From: Adiantum capillus-veneris
Taxonomy: Eukaryota; Streptophyta; Polypodiopsida; Polypodiales; Pteridaceae
DNA length: 64,000 nt
Assembly: GCA_014529385.2 (NCBI GenBank)
Contig: CM043948.1
Coordinates: 79,814,291-79,878,290 of the forward strand
Direction of reading: 5' to 3'
Shown here: positions 22,107 to 33,094 of the stretch, piece after piece
Numbering within the stretch: the stretch's first letter is position 1
How the letters are laid out: every line of letters begins with the position of its first letter
Program-made: the position numbers and the translations under genes
The notes under the pieces: model-generated
Told to the model about the DNA's origin: nothing
Databases searched by the model: none
What the model saw: the letters and a program-made list of their open reading frames with translations, nothing else

Positions 22107-23916
22107 GATGTCCTTGTATCAAGTATTATCCCACCACTAGGGTACTACATTGATAACGGAATGATATTGGTATCTTTATGGTGAGTCAACTTTCCTTCCC
22201 CTTACAAACGAAACATATGTGCATCAATCGGTAACGCGACCATACGATCTTCGTATACAAACTATTATTACTATTTAGATTTGAGCGGCACATGACCAGT
22301 AACGCAACTTTAGAGTGTTGTTTTGATAGAAGCATCTGTTTTTGCATAAATTTGGCGTTTAGATTGTCAATTCCTCTTTATGAACGCCCTCTAAATGCCA
22401 TATTATTTGTATGTGCTTGTAAATATAATGTTCGTTTAACTATTAAGTATATGAGTTACTTAGTCAGTAACGCGGTCATGAAGAGTATTTCATATACAAA
22501 TTTTTCAAATGTCTATAATTGCTGTTCTTGAGTGTTCTTGTCAAAATATATCATATCTAATCATAACCCTTTTTCTTTAAAAAATCAAAAGAAATTTTTA
22601 ATCGTGTAATAACTTTCTATTAAGCTGTTTATCAATCATTTTTGCTTTATTAAAACGATACATAAAATCTAATAAACTTATCAAGAAATGCTTTGTCAAC
22701 TTATAAATATTATCCAAAGTATTCATAAAAATTACAGCATATTACTTTTGTACAACCTCAATAGTGACTACCCCAATGAATAGCACCTTTGCAAAACAAT
22801 AACCAATGTTTCACTAAAATGCATACTCTAGTGTTTATCTATTTGTTTACAAATAGCTTATATGGATACAACTAGAAAAGTTGTATACACACTTTCATTA
22901 AAATTTTCATAGAGTTTTTTTTTTCAAGAAATATATTATACACTAATAATATTATTAAATGAGCTAAGATTACGAGATATTTGTGAGTTTAAACCCTTGA
23001 AAATTACTTTATTAATTCAGGTTGGCAATAGATACATTATCATTATAGGAGGAAAAGTTCAAAGCTGCTAGCATTCCCACGGATTAACAAAGGCAAATAG
23101 AAAGAGAAAATATTGTGTGTTCGACAATAACAATAGCAAAGGACGTGGTAGTTGTTTAGCAACAATATACATGTAATAGGAGAGAAAATATACCTACGAT
23201 TATTACCGCGTATATTATTACGTATTTTACCTCGCATATTATCGTGTATATTACCTCGCATATTACCACATATATTACAGAAGTAGAGCTTGAATTCACA
23301 AGGTGCTTGTGTGGTGGTGTGTGTACACACCACCACACAATGAGTCTTGCAACGCTTGAATCAAGTAGTGAGCAAGTCTGCGAGGTCAACCAGTAAAAGG
23401 GAGGGCAAATCAAAGAAGCTACAGCGCTAGAGAGAGGGAAGGAAAAGCAGCACTTGAAGGGAGTGCTTGAAGTAGCAAATCAAAGACAAGTCGATCCAAT
23501 CTGCAAGGAAAATCAAGAAGAGTTGGGGAAAATTTCTCATTTTGATAAAGCAAAAAAAATTAAAATTTTTTCTCTCTTGGGGTGTGTTCACACACATCCC
23601 AACTTTAGAGAATGAGAGAGAGAGAGAGAGAGAGAGAAGACTTGACAACGACATGAAAATAGCAGAGAAAGCCTTAGAGAGCGGGAGAGCTCTCTTCGTC
23701 GCAGAATAGAGAGCAGACATATACGCTCTCGGTGTGTGCTCACATACGCATATAGACATCATGTGCGAGCATCGGCAAGTAAGTCCGGGCATCCCCCAGC
23801 ACACATAGGTAGTTCTATGGATTAACATTCTTTTTGGCTTTCTGGGACTTGGCATCAGCTTGGTAGCGGCTACGACTTTGGTGTTTTTCCTCAACATCAA
23901 AGGCTACAGAATTTGC
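22107..23916. other. Non-coding stretch between the foldback element and element C
   Basis: A GTAACGC motif recurs at about 22231, 22300 and 22467. Near 23205-23280 an imperfect short tandem repeat of the type ATATTACCTCGC is present. A 14-bp-arm palindrome lies at 23309-23338. A 157-codon minus-strand frame (23427-23900) is low-complexity in part and has no known motif, so I do not call it. Confidence 0.45.
23309..23338. repeat. Near-perfect palindrome with 14-bp arms
   Basis: GTGTGGTGGTGTGT (23309-23322) and ACACACCACCACAC (23325-23338) are exact reverse complements with a 2-bp spacer. It is GT/CA-rich and could extrude as a hairpin. No neighbouring gene explains it. Confidence 0.9.
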
Positions 23917-24541
23917 TGAAAGTGTATTTTATGGCTAATCCATATGTTAATTCTAATAGGTTGCACAGAGTGGAAGCGATAGAAATTCACATCATTTGGA
24001 TTACTCATCTAGGATAATATGTGAGAAATTTAGATATGAGAGAAGTGAAGATATGAGAATTTTCCCTCCCAAGCCCTATTCTTGCCCCTAGGGCAATAAC
24101 GATACTACGGGGAGAGATGTACTTATAGCAAGGAGAACCTAGAATTTGTAGAGAGAATCAATTTCTAGAGTGAGAGAGATAGGTTTAGTAAGAGAGGGAG
24201 ATGAAATTAGAGATATATGTTGGATTGGAGATGAAAAAGAAAAGAAGAAATCAACAAAATATCAAAGTAGAACACATCTTACTTGACAAACCCTTCGGGA
24301 GTTATTCACCACTTTTTATGTAGAGAGAAGAAGAGGGAAGACTTCAAGCCTTGATTGATGCACCAAGTTCAAATCCTTCTTTGATTAGAGCTTATATTCC
24401 AAGGATAGCTTACAAGATTGGCTAGTCTTCCTCTAGGAATAAGTGTAGGCGTAGTATTTGTTTATGGATAATTATAATTAGGCGTTACTACTCTCACTCC
24501 CTCATGAATTGCTTGAATGATTTTAAAGTAAAAAGAGTTCC

Positions 24542-24551
24542 CCTTTTATAG
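24542..24551 (-). promoter_or_regulatory. TATA box of the element C 3' LTR
   Basis: On the minus strand this reads CTATAAAAGG in the middle of the LTR, the usual U3/R position. The partner LTR has two copies of the same box because of a local duplication. Confidence 0.6.
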
Positions 24552-24928
24552 GTAAAAGGAAGCCCCAAAGGTTTACACAAGAAGAGAAGAGCCAGTGTGA
24601 ACAAAAACAAAAAAGTATGAAATGGGTTGTCCCTACATGATATGGGCATACTGGGGTCCAGTATTTTGATCATATCCCTCAACCGTGGCTTCAAATAAAT
24701 AAATAAAATTAGGGGCAAAAAATTCAGCTCATTAGCTATGACTCCTAGTTCATATACTTTTTTGAATTTGGATTGGAACCTTGTGGGTACAATTTTGGCA
24801 AAAAAAGTCTTCTTGTGGTCCTCTTAGCCTAAACTTTTATTTGATTCCAATGGACACCTCATGCCATATGAAAGCATGACATTTATCCTTGACAAAGTTT
24901 TGTAATCATGCTTGCAATAATGCATTAA

Positions 24929-26249
24929 CACTAGGTTGGTAACCTAACAGGACATCAAAGTGTCCTTTCACGGTTTTGAAAAAACCCTCCAAAACCATAG
25001 TAGATCCACTCATTTTGTAAAATCCTTTCATGAGGTTATAGTTCAAGGCCTACTACACATGGAAAAAATAAGAAACTTGTAAAATTTCTCATCTTTTTGT
25101 CACACCAAGCCTCCAAAGTTGATTGACTAGTACACTTTCATCAAAACAGTCATTTCTTACGTTTTGTTGCATAAAAAAAAGATTAGGGATTTTTGTAGGA
25201 CTTGAGATAAATTCCCTAGTTAACTTCAATGGGTTGGTCATCAGAACATATGATTGCTTCTCACTCACTATGTTTTGTTTTGCCAAAAGAAATAGGTACA
25301 AAAAAGTTGAATTTTTACCATTCTGCAAACCTATCATCAAAGTTTCTATAGCCACGCTGAATACAACTAATATATGCATGTTTTCTTAGTTCCCTATTGT
25401 CCTTTAGGTTCATAAGGAGCCATGGAGCATGTCAAAAGAATAATACATCTCTTACCAAGGGGAATCTTGGGGACAAAGATGAAGTGCTAAATACAGCAAA
25501 CATGAAAAAAGTGGGTTCAATATTATGTAGTTGTAGAATCCCATAGAAACTATTCAATATCTAGCCAAATTTGATCCTTATGACTAGATATGGTTACTAC
25601 CTACAAAATGCATGTAGTTGTCACAAGAAACTAACAATATTGAAAAAGCTATACTTGATATACTAGAATGTTTTGTTTTCTTCTATAAGTGAAAAAATCA
25701 ACCATCGTTGTCTACTATACAAAATAGGGTATTAGGTGCCCCAAAACTCAAGGAATATTAGCTTTATGTTACAATATGCGACATAGAAAATCAAAACTGC
25801 ATTTGGATATCATGAAAGCCACCAAAAAAATCATAGAAGAGCTAAAATTTGCTAAAAAACAAGATTTGACAATTTTTGTAATTTGGTCATAACTTACAAC
25901 TTTAACACTTATTTCTCCCTAGAAGCATCAGGACATGTTGAGGACTACTAAAGATAGTTCTCTAGCATTATAGACCTCACAAACATGAATTCTAGAGTGG
26001 TATAGTTGCAAAAAGTTGAAAAAAGCCAAAAACAGGACCCGTTTTTTCACACAACTTAGGTTGTGAAATGTTGTGCAAGGACAAGGTTAAAGATGGATTG
26101 ATATTCCAAAAAGATGTCAAGTTTTTTTCAGCTCATGAGACAACTTTCTAGACAGATAGCACCTCAAAATCCATTTTGAAACTCTTGACATAATTCAAGA
26201 AAAATGGTCACTTAACAGGACATAAAAGTGTCCCATTACCAACCTAGTG
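24929..26249. mobile_element. Non-autonomous TTAA-flanked DNA transposon, copy 1 (1321 bp)
   Basis: The ends are CACTAGGTTGGTAA and TTACCAACCTAGTG (14-bp TIRs). TTAA flanks both sides (24925-24928 and 26250-26253). The partner LTR at 36070 is an empty site, reading GCATTAAAATAGG with one TTAA. Just inside each TIR is the hairpin-prone block GGACAC-TTTTAT-GTCC. The longest ORF is under 100 codons and resembles no transposase. The sister copy at 29365-30684 is in the opposite orientation and about 95% identical over the ends compared by eye. Confidence 0.92.
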
Positions 26250-26583
26250 TTAAGATAGGTGTATCTTTGAGAATCATGTAAGCTAGTGTCCCACTAGGAT
26301 TTGATTCCTTCTTAGTAGCTATTAAAAAGAAATATAAGAAACATATAAAAAATACATATAATATATATATATCTTGAAAGGTACCCTAGATATAGGATAT
26401 AGCTAGGGTGTAAGATGATAATGGCGTAGTAGAAAGAAAGAACTATTACTTTTTGACAATATAGTAAGAATATGTTATCCTTGAGACAAATAATAGGATG
26501 AGATAGAAAGATTATTATTATACTTAGATATGCATATGTACATTATAGAAAATATATTTTTGTATCTAAAAAGTTACAAGATA

Positions 26584-28179
26584 TGTCATAATAACTAATA
26601 TCTAATTCTCCTAAATGATTTTCTCATGTTAAACTGATCATTTAATACGGGGAAGTGCCAGGGGAGAAAAAGCTAGAATATTGGTTAAGCTGGCAGACCG
26701 TCCACGGTAGGGATCCAAAGGAGGGAAAATAGGGATCCAAAGGGGAGGCCATCTGCAAAAGATCTATGTGCAACAATGGGCTCCAAAGACCTTAGGATTC
26801 ATTCCATTCAGACTTCCAAAATGCTAAGGTTCCAAAATTCAAAGGTTGTGTCCAAAGGTCAAAGATTAGGAAATTTGGATGCTTTGTGTGTCCCCCAAAA
26901 GTCTTTCTCAAAGCCTACAAAGGAGGGGGCAAGCCCAAGAATTAGAGGATAAGAGAGAAACTCACACACACATACACACACAAGCTTCCATTGTACACAA
27001 GGGGAAAGAGGACACATGTCAGCTCCCTAGCCCAGATGCCCACAAGGTGTACTCAAATCCTATTGGATGGCCTTGGAGGTGGACCAATGAAAATTAGGCT
27101 AGAGTAAGTCTACTTTAATTAATTTAAAAACACTTAATAAAAGAATCAATAAGAATTAAGCTCTCTAGAAGAATTGGACAGTCTCCCAAGGGGTCCAATG
27201 AGCATTCAGCAGCTCAATGGCTTGCTTGATTCCTATTGGCCAGGAGACAAAGGGGTCCAATGAGAGTTTAGTTGCATTTATTAATTACCTAAATCTCACA
27301 AAGGGAAAAGGGGGACACATGTCAGAAGGCTATCACTTATGCTGCTTAATTTCCATTGGCTGAGGCTGGGGAGGTCCAATATGTGAGCATGAGCAAATAG
27401 CAAGAGGAGTCGACCAAGAGAGAGAGGGGGATGATTTTTCAAAGGCATTATTGACTTACACACTCACACAATCTAGGTGTGAAGCAAGAAGAATCTCTCT
27501 CTTTTTCTCAAGCTTTAATGGAAAGCTTACCACCTACTCCAAGCTTGTGAGAAGGGAGGCCTACACCAACAACTCTTGGCTTTGTGATGCAAATCCAACC
27601 AAGAGCCAAGCTTCAATGCATGTTCATCTCCTCTACCATGCTAATTACTAAGCTAAGCTAAGCTAATAAGAGTGAATATGTGAGGAGATGTATATCTTTC
27701 TAGTAAGAATACTCCTTCTTCCTCTCAATCTATTCTCATACCCCGCTAGCTCTCACCATCTTCAAAGGTGTGTGAGGTATTGGGTCTGAGACCGTGAGGG
27801 AATTGATGTTGTGTTTGATAAGTGTTTTGCTTACTGCATGAAGTTTCCATCTTCATTGAACTAGCTAGTATTAAAGGAACACAAAGAATTGTATTGTAAA
27901 ATGTCTCTCTTGATGGGAGAAACCACAATACAAAGCCTTTTGGAGGGGGGACCTGCTCCATGCAAACCCGGTCCTCAATTGTTGTCAATTGCTTAATTTC
28001 TCTCTCTTTTGAAGTATTGTTCATGCTATCTAACTAAGTGTTATAACTTTTTGTTTCTCTCTCCACCCAAGCACTCTTGTTATTCTCATTAGGAATATAT
28101 TTTAATGAAATGCTCATTATGTTCATTAGGAATATATTTTAATGAAATTCTCATTATGTTCATGCTATTTTCTGCTACA
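26584..28179 (+). mobile_element. Solo LTR of the element B family (about 1.6 kb)
   Basis: It starts TGTCATAATAACTAATATC and ends TTCTGCTACA, collinear with 8777-10384. It sits exactly between the 3' LTR of C and the end of C's integrase, with no internal B sequence on either side. It therefore looks like a solo LTR left by LTR-LTR recombination. The flanks (AGATA left, CAAGT right) do not form a duplication, so part of C, including its polypurine tract, may have been lost here. Confidence 0.8.
28088..28161. repeat. 37-bp tandem duplication near the end of the solo LTR
   Basis: ATTAGGAATATATTTTAATG starts at 28088 and again at 28125, each followed by AAAT(G/T)CTCATTATGTTC. It is absent from the sister LTR at 8777-10384. 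Confidence 0.85.
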
Positions 28180-28219
28180 CACAAGTTACTAGACCATTAA
28201 ACTTCATGTGCACTTTGAT

Positions 28220-29364
28220 CTTCACCTGTGTTTTGATCTTCCTCCTCGTCAACATCTTTTGGATCACTGTCGCCTCTTCTTAAACATTTTGATCCTTTTT
28301 CTTGCAATGGGAATCTTTACTTCTTTACCATCTAGTTCAGACAATCTATAAGTAGCATTTTCATGTGCATGCTTTACAACATAGGTCCAGACCATCTTTT
28401 TGAGAACTTACACATGACTATCTGCTGGTTATCAAGGCTACTATCATACACTAAAACTTTGATGATAGGAGGATGCCCTCTTTCACTCTTTCCATAGCCT
28501 TCAGGGTTGTAAGTTGTAGTAAGAGAAATCTTGATTCCTAATCTAGAAAAGAATTCCCTTGCTTCCTCGACATCTAGCTCACCTCTATCTACAATGATCT
28601 TTCCCACACAAGTATAATGGCAAACCACCTCATCAAGAAGGAATTTGCACACAAATTCTGTGGTTTTAGATCTTAATGCTCTTCCTTCAACCTGGTTAGT
28701 TAGGTCCTCTCGTGCAAGAACCAAGTATCTCATCTGCCAAAGTCCTAAAGGCATTGTGACTAGATCCACAACCCATTTATAGTTCATGGCTAGTGGATAT
28801 GTAGGGTGGAATCCATCACGATGTCAGACATTATTTGAAAGGTTACACACGACTCTACAAATTGAGATACATCTTTATACATACCCTTCCACCAATATTT
28901 TTCTTTCAACTTGGAAAAAGTTACCCACAAACCCCTGTGTCTAGCCCATAGACTCTCACGAAACTCTTGCATGAGCTTTACTTGAGTCTCTTTTTAACAA
29001 ATAACCCGTGGTGGTGTAGCACCCTTTTGTTTAGGATGCTTCCACAAGTAACCATCCCTCAAAAAGTACCCATATGCTTTCCTACGTATCCTCCTAAATT
29101 CTTTTTTAGACCAATCATCTTGTTTTGCTAGAGTACTCAAATAGCTTCCAATAAGAAGCCAATCACCTTCATAAAGCTCTTTCAAGAGCAATTCAAGTGG
29201 ATTAGTCATGCAGACATTGTTACCTTTGACATGAGAGATAGAATAGAACTTTGTGCCTACATCATCTCTCTCGTCAATCATCTATGACGAGGAAGATGAT
29301 AGCATATCTGCCACTGAATTGTATTTACCTGCAATATGCTTAAACTCGGGATTCAAGGACTTAA
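28220..29364 (-). pseudogene. Element C: integrase and C-terminal GPY module (internally deleted)
   Basis: The minus strand runs from FKHIAGKYNSVADML (end of RNase H, ~29335) through a linker ORF (29281-28994) to a decayed HHCC region (ARHRGLW, KEKYWWKGMYKDVSQF, ~28930-28830). The core ORF at 28787-28374 follows. Acidic residues in the core ORF are D8 (VVDLVTMP), D67 (IIVDRGEL) and E102 (KSERGH), giving a D,D-34-E spacing close to the retroviral D,D-35-E. Directly after E102 about 100 residues are missing and the frame jumps to KFSKRWSGP and a C-terminal YRLSELDG...ARKRIK tail, the GPY/F module. Stops are few, so decay is moderate. Confidence 0.85.
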
Positions 29365-30684
29365 CACTAGGTTGGTAATGGGACACTTTTATGTCCTGTT
29401 AAGTGACCATTTTCCTTGAATTATGTCAAGAGTTTCAAAATGGATTTTGAGGTGCTATCTGTCTAGAAAGTTGTCTCATGAGCTCAAAAAACTCGACATT
29501 TTTTTGGAATATCAATTCCATCTTTAACCTTGTCCTTGCACAACATTTCACAACCTAAACTGTGTGAAAAAATGGGTCCTGTTTTTGGCTTTTTTCAACT
29601 TTTTGCAGCTATACTACTCTAGAATTCATGTTTGTGAGGTCTATAATGCTAGAGAACTATCTTTATTAGTCCTCAACATGTCCTGATGCTTCTAGGGAGA
29701 AATAAATGTTAAAGTTGTAAGTTATGACCAAATTACAAAAATTGTCAAATCCTGTTTTTTAGCCAATTTTAGCTCTTCTATGATTTTTTTGGTGGCTTCC
29801 ATGATATCCAAATGTAGTTTTGATTTTCTATGTCGCATATTGTAACATAAAGCTAATATTCCTTGAGTTTTGGGGCACCTAATACCATGCTTTGCATAGT
29901 AGACAACGATGTTTGATTTTTTCAATTATAGAAGAAAACGAAACATTCTAGTATACCAAGTATAGCTTTTTCAATATTGTTAGTTTCTTGTGACAACTAC
30001 ATGCATTTTGTAGGTAGTAACCATATCTAGTCATAAGGATCAAATTTGCCTAGATATTGAATAGTTCCTATGGGATTCTACAAGTCATAATGTTGAACCC
30101 AGTTTTTTCATGTTTGCTGTATTTAGCACTTCATCTTTGTCCCCAAGATTCCCCTTGGTAAGAGATGTATTATTATTTTGACATGCTCCATGGATCCTTA
30201 TGAACCTAAAGGAAAATAGGGAACTAAAAAAACATGCATATATTATTTGTATTGAGCGTTGCTATAGAAACTTTGATTATAGGTTTGCATAATGGTAAAA
30301 TTTCAACTTTTTTGTACCTATTTCTATTGGCAAAACAAAAAATAGTGAGTGAGAAGCAATCATATGTTCTGATCACCAACCCATTGAAGTTAACTAGGTA
30401 ATTTATCTCAAGTCCTACAAAAATCCCTAATCTTATTTTTATGCAGCAAAACGTAAGAAATGACTGTTTTGATGAAAATGTAATGGTCCATCAACTTTGG
30501 AGACTTGGTGTGACCAAAAGATGAGAAATTTTACAAGTTTCTTATTTTTTCCATGTGTAGTAGGCCTTGAACTATAACCTCATGAAAGGATTTTACAAAA
30601 TGAGTGGATCTACTGTGGTTTTGGAGGTTTTTTTCAAAACCTTGAAAGGACACTTTTATGTCCTGTTAGGTTACCAACCTAGTG
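29365..30684. mobile_element. Non-autonomous TTAA-flanked DNA transposon, copy 2 (1320 bp)
   Basis: Same family as 24929-26249, inverted. TIRs CACTAGGTTGGTAA / TTACCAACCTAGTG are flanked by TTAA at 29361-29364 and 30685-30688. It sits inside the RNase H of element C. Removing it with one TTAA joins ...LRWIAYI to K-SLNPEFKHIAGK without a shift, which proves the boundaries and the 4-bp duplication. No transposase is recognisable; a 67-codon minus-strand ORF at 29722-29925 has no known motif. Confidence 0.93.
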
Positions 30685-31405
30685 TTAATGTAGGCAATCC
30701 ACCGCAACATAGAAATGTCTAGCGTTGAGCAACTTGTAATCGTCCCAAGATGTGGTAGACAATCTATTTCTACAACCACGCATGCACCAATTAGGTACTC
30801 TTTCCCATTTTTCAAGGTTGTAACCATACCACGTAACTCTCTCTTTATCTGTGGATAGTTTCTTTGGTGATCACTTAGTACCTTTGCTCCAAATATCACC
30901 ACATACATGTGGCCTTCTTCGTCATCTTGCCCTAGTGCCCATCCAATTCCTGTAGGGCTAGTGTCTACTATCATAATTATTGACCTTTGACACTCATAGT
31001 CTACCTTTCTCAAAGTTGGTACTGGAGCAACTTCTTTAGCTTTTTCATGGCTTTTACATGTGCCTCTGTCCATTTAAACTTTTGATTCTTTCTAACCAAT
31101 TGATAAATAGGATCAGCTACATGTGCATAATGTGGAATCCAAATAACATAAAAGACACACTCCCAAATACCTTCTAACCTTTGTGATGCTAGTGCATGTT
31201 TATTTCATTCTTTGGATGGAATCTACCTTTTTTGGACAAGGTTTCCTACCATATGGACCGTACATGTGCCCCACAATGAGCATTTTACTGACACCAAACA
31301 TAGACTTTTTCCTCGACAATGTAAGATTCACTTCTTCCAACCTAGACAAAATTTTATCACAATCATCTATGTGATTTACCACAAACCTGCAACATCCCTT
31401 GAGAT
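30685..31405 (-). pseudogene. Element C: end of RT and RNase H, split by a transposon
   Basis: A 70-codon piece at 31409-31200 (HIDDCDKILSRLEEVNLTLS, KSMFGVSKMLIVGHMYGP) is the RT connection region. A second piece (31073-30666) has the RNase H start IIMIVDTSPTGIGWALGQ with its Asp, then VIFGAKVLSDHQRNYPQIKR with the Glu-bearing helix region shifted to KRELRG. The third part lies beyond the insertion at 29364-29290 (FKHIAGKYN). The 1320-bp transposon separates the last two parts and a frameshift lies near 31100. Confidence 0.8.
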
Positions 31406-32273
31406 TCAAAGCTTCATCTTTGTCACTTTGTTCACATCCTTTGATATCAAACCATTAACAAAAGGCATTGTGATTTGAGGAATAAAGTCATGTAAGACCT
31501 TATTGATCCTATTCATCATATGTGCAACTGAGTTGGTTGCTCCCTGTGGCAAGGTACACATCCTTACCAAACCCAAAGGTGCCCTCATGGTTGTCAAGTC
31601 TCTACTTTTCATTGCAAGCTGGAATGGATCATACCCTGAGTAGAGACCCCCCATCGAGTAGATTTCCCTTCTTGCAAACGCTTTTGCAAACTCATTCACG
31701 ATTGGTCCTTGTTCACCTTGTTCACTGGTTTCATATCTTGGATGAAGCGTAGAGCACCATTCTTCACAAGAAGGCTCCAAAATCCCCATTTTATTTTTTT
31801 CATTTAGTAGCTCTACTAACTTTGGCAAATGAGCCTTTGGAACCGGAATAGGTCGCAGATTCCAAGGCACATGAGATATTGTGAAAATTACCATAGGAGC
31901 TACAATACAAGGATCAACACATCCTATCTCATGTGGCTCAAATGTGAAAGCCTTAGCATGCTTTGAAAGCATTTTTTTGCAGCACTTTGTCTCCTCCTGT
32001 GTTAGAAACTCCTTCGCAACCAATTTGCAACTCTTGAAAAGACTCCTTTGTGAAGGTATGCCCAATCTTTTTAGGATTCCTCAAACTTGGTTGCAAAGAA
32101 GCCTGCTCAATCTTTTCTCTATTTTTAGGTGGTAAGGGTGAAGCTTCTGGTTTCACCTTTTTTGCTACACTCTTGTATTTAGTTTCAACATGGACATCTG
32201 GGGCAACTATTTGGTTTTCTTTAAAGGCTTCTATGACTTGATACATTTCCAACTTCCACAATTTCATTTTCAA
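31406..32273 (-). pseudogene. Element C: reverse transcriptase with destroyed active site
   Basis: Two overlapping ORFs (32273-31953, 32065-31406) carry FTFEPHEIGCVDP, PVPKAHLPKLVELLNEKNKM and GILEPS, then IYSMGGLYSGYDPFQLA, DLTTMRAPLGLVRMCTLPQG and ATNSVAHMMNRI. The position of the catalytic [YF]xDD box reads FVNGL, so both Asp residues are lost (N and G). The first catalytic Asp position also reads Gly (SMGGLYSG instead of a D). About 25 residues around the nucleotide-binding strand (PKKN...) are missing. The enzyme cannot have been active in this form. Confidence 0.85.
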
Positions 32274-33094
32274 GATGCAAATTAGACTTCATTATAGCAT
32301 CAAGATCACCCATAGTATCTACAAAACAAACTTTTTCACATAAACCCAAAACATTTTTAGTAGGCTCTAGCAACCCACTCTCTTTCGTGACTATTTGTAC
32401 ATTATGTACATATTGCCTCTCACATCTCTTCAAATCTTCACCTACCTTGATCAATGTCTTTGTAGTAGCTCGTGCCCAATGGCTTCTAGAATAGTGGCTC
32501 CTAGGAATACTTTCATATTCTTCCCCATCATCAGAAAATTTTACTTGCCTTACATTCCAAGAAGATTGGTAGCATCCCACCATAGCTTCTTCACCTTCTT
32601 TAGCATGCACCTATACTCCTTGCGTCTTCACAATATCTCCTTTAGCTTGTGGGCGAATAGACTCTCCAAGTGTTTGCTTCTTTCTCCTGATGATGTTGAT
32701 AATTTCTTCATGGAATTCACGCTTGGCTATGCCAAGCACCTCACCCAAAGTAAACTCAACCTTGCTATCCAAAATCCTCTCCTCTAGAACTTTCTTCAAG
32801 TCTGTAGCAAGCTCAATGTCAGATTGTACTTTGTAAGTTGGTGCTTTTGGCTTACCTTTTATTGGCTCGTTTTTCTTTCCTGTTGTAGATTCCTCCATGG
32901 TCACTTCCGGTAAAGGTGCCTCCTATATTGGTGGTGCTCGCAAAGGTGTTGCATCATTCCTCCCTTCACTTATTGTGGCTCTTTTTGAAGGCCCTTCATC
33001 ACTATTTTCACGCCGATGCTTTTCTTCTACAATGGCTCATGGCTTTGGTAGTTTGTAATGTAGGCATGGACGGACATTGAATCCATGGATCATA
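32274..33094 (-). pseudogene. Element C: region between Gag and RT (protease expected, not recognised)
   Basis: Two ORFs, 32904-32611 and 32610-32221, follow each other in one frame with a TAG between them. The first includes QSDIELATDLKKVLEERILD and FTLGEVLGIAKREFHEEI, a conserved-looking helical block. The second has SHYSRSHWARATTKTLIKVG, which in related elements leads into the retropepsin D(S/T)G motif. Here the motif itself is absent, probably through a deletion. Lys/Glu-rich linkers are common between Gag and protease in plant Ty3/gypsy elements. Confidence 0.6.

Larger units (their letters stand above)
23917..26578 (-). mobile_element. Element C: 3' LTR, interrupted by a TTAA-flanked transposon
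   Basis: Collinear with 34879-36444. Both begin (plus strand) TG(G)AAAGTGTATTTTA and end GTATCTA.AAAGTT.CA. The body matches closely, for example CTCATCTAGGATA.TATGTGA, ACAAACCCTTCGGGAGTTAT and GTGTATCTTTGAGAATCATG. Pol of element C is on the minus strand, so this is its 3' LTR. A 1321-bp transposon at 24929-26249 splits it; without it and one TTAA, about 1.34 kb remain. No matching target-site duplication was found at the outer ends. Confidence 0.85.

Noticed and set aside
23427-23900. 157-codon minus-strand ORF
   Set aside because: Low-complexity Ser/Leu stretch from an AG run, no known motif.
24929-26249. Classification as a CACTA (CMC) element from its CACTAG ends
   Set aside because: CACTA elements duplicate 3 bp. 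Here both copies and both empty sites require 4-bp TTAA, and no CACTA transposase is present.
24929-26249. Firm assignment to piggyBac
   Set aside because: Only the TTAA duplication fits. The ends differ from usual piggyBac ends and no DDE transposase fragment was recognised.
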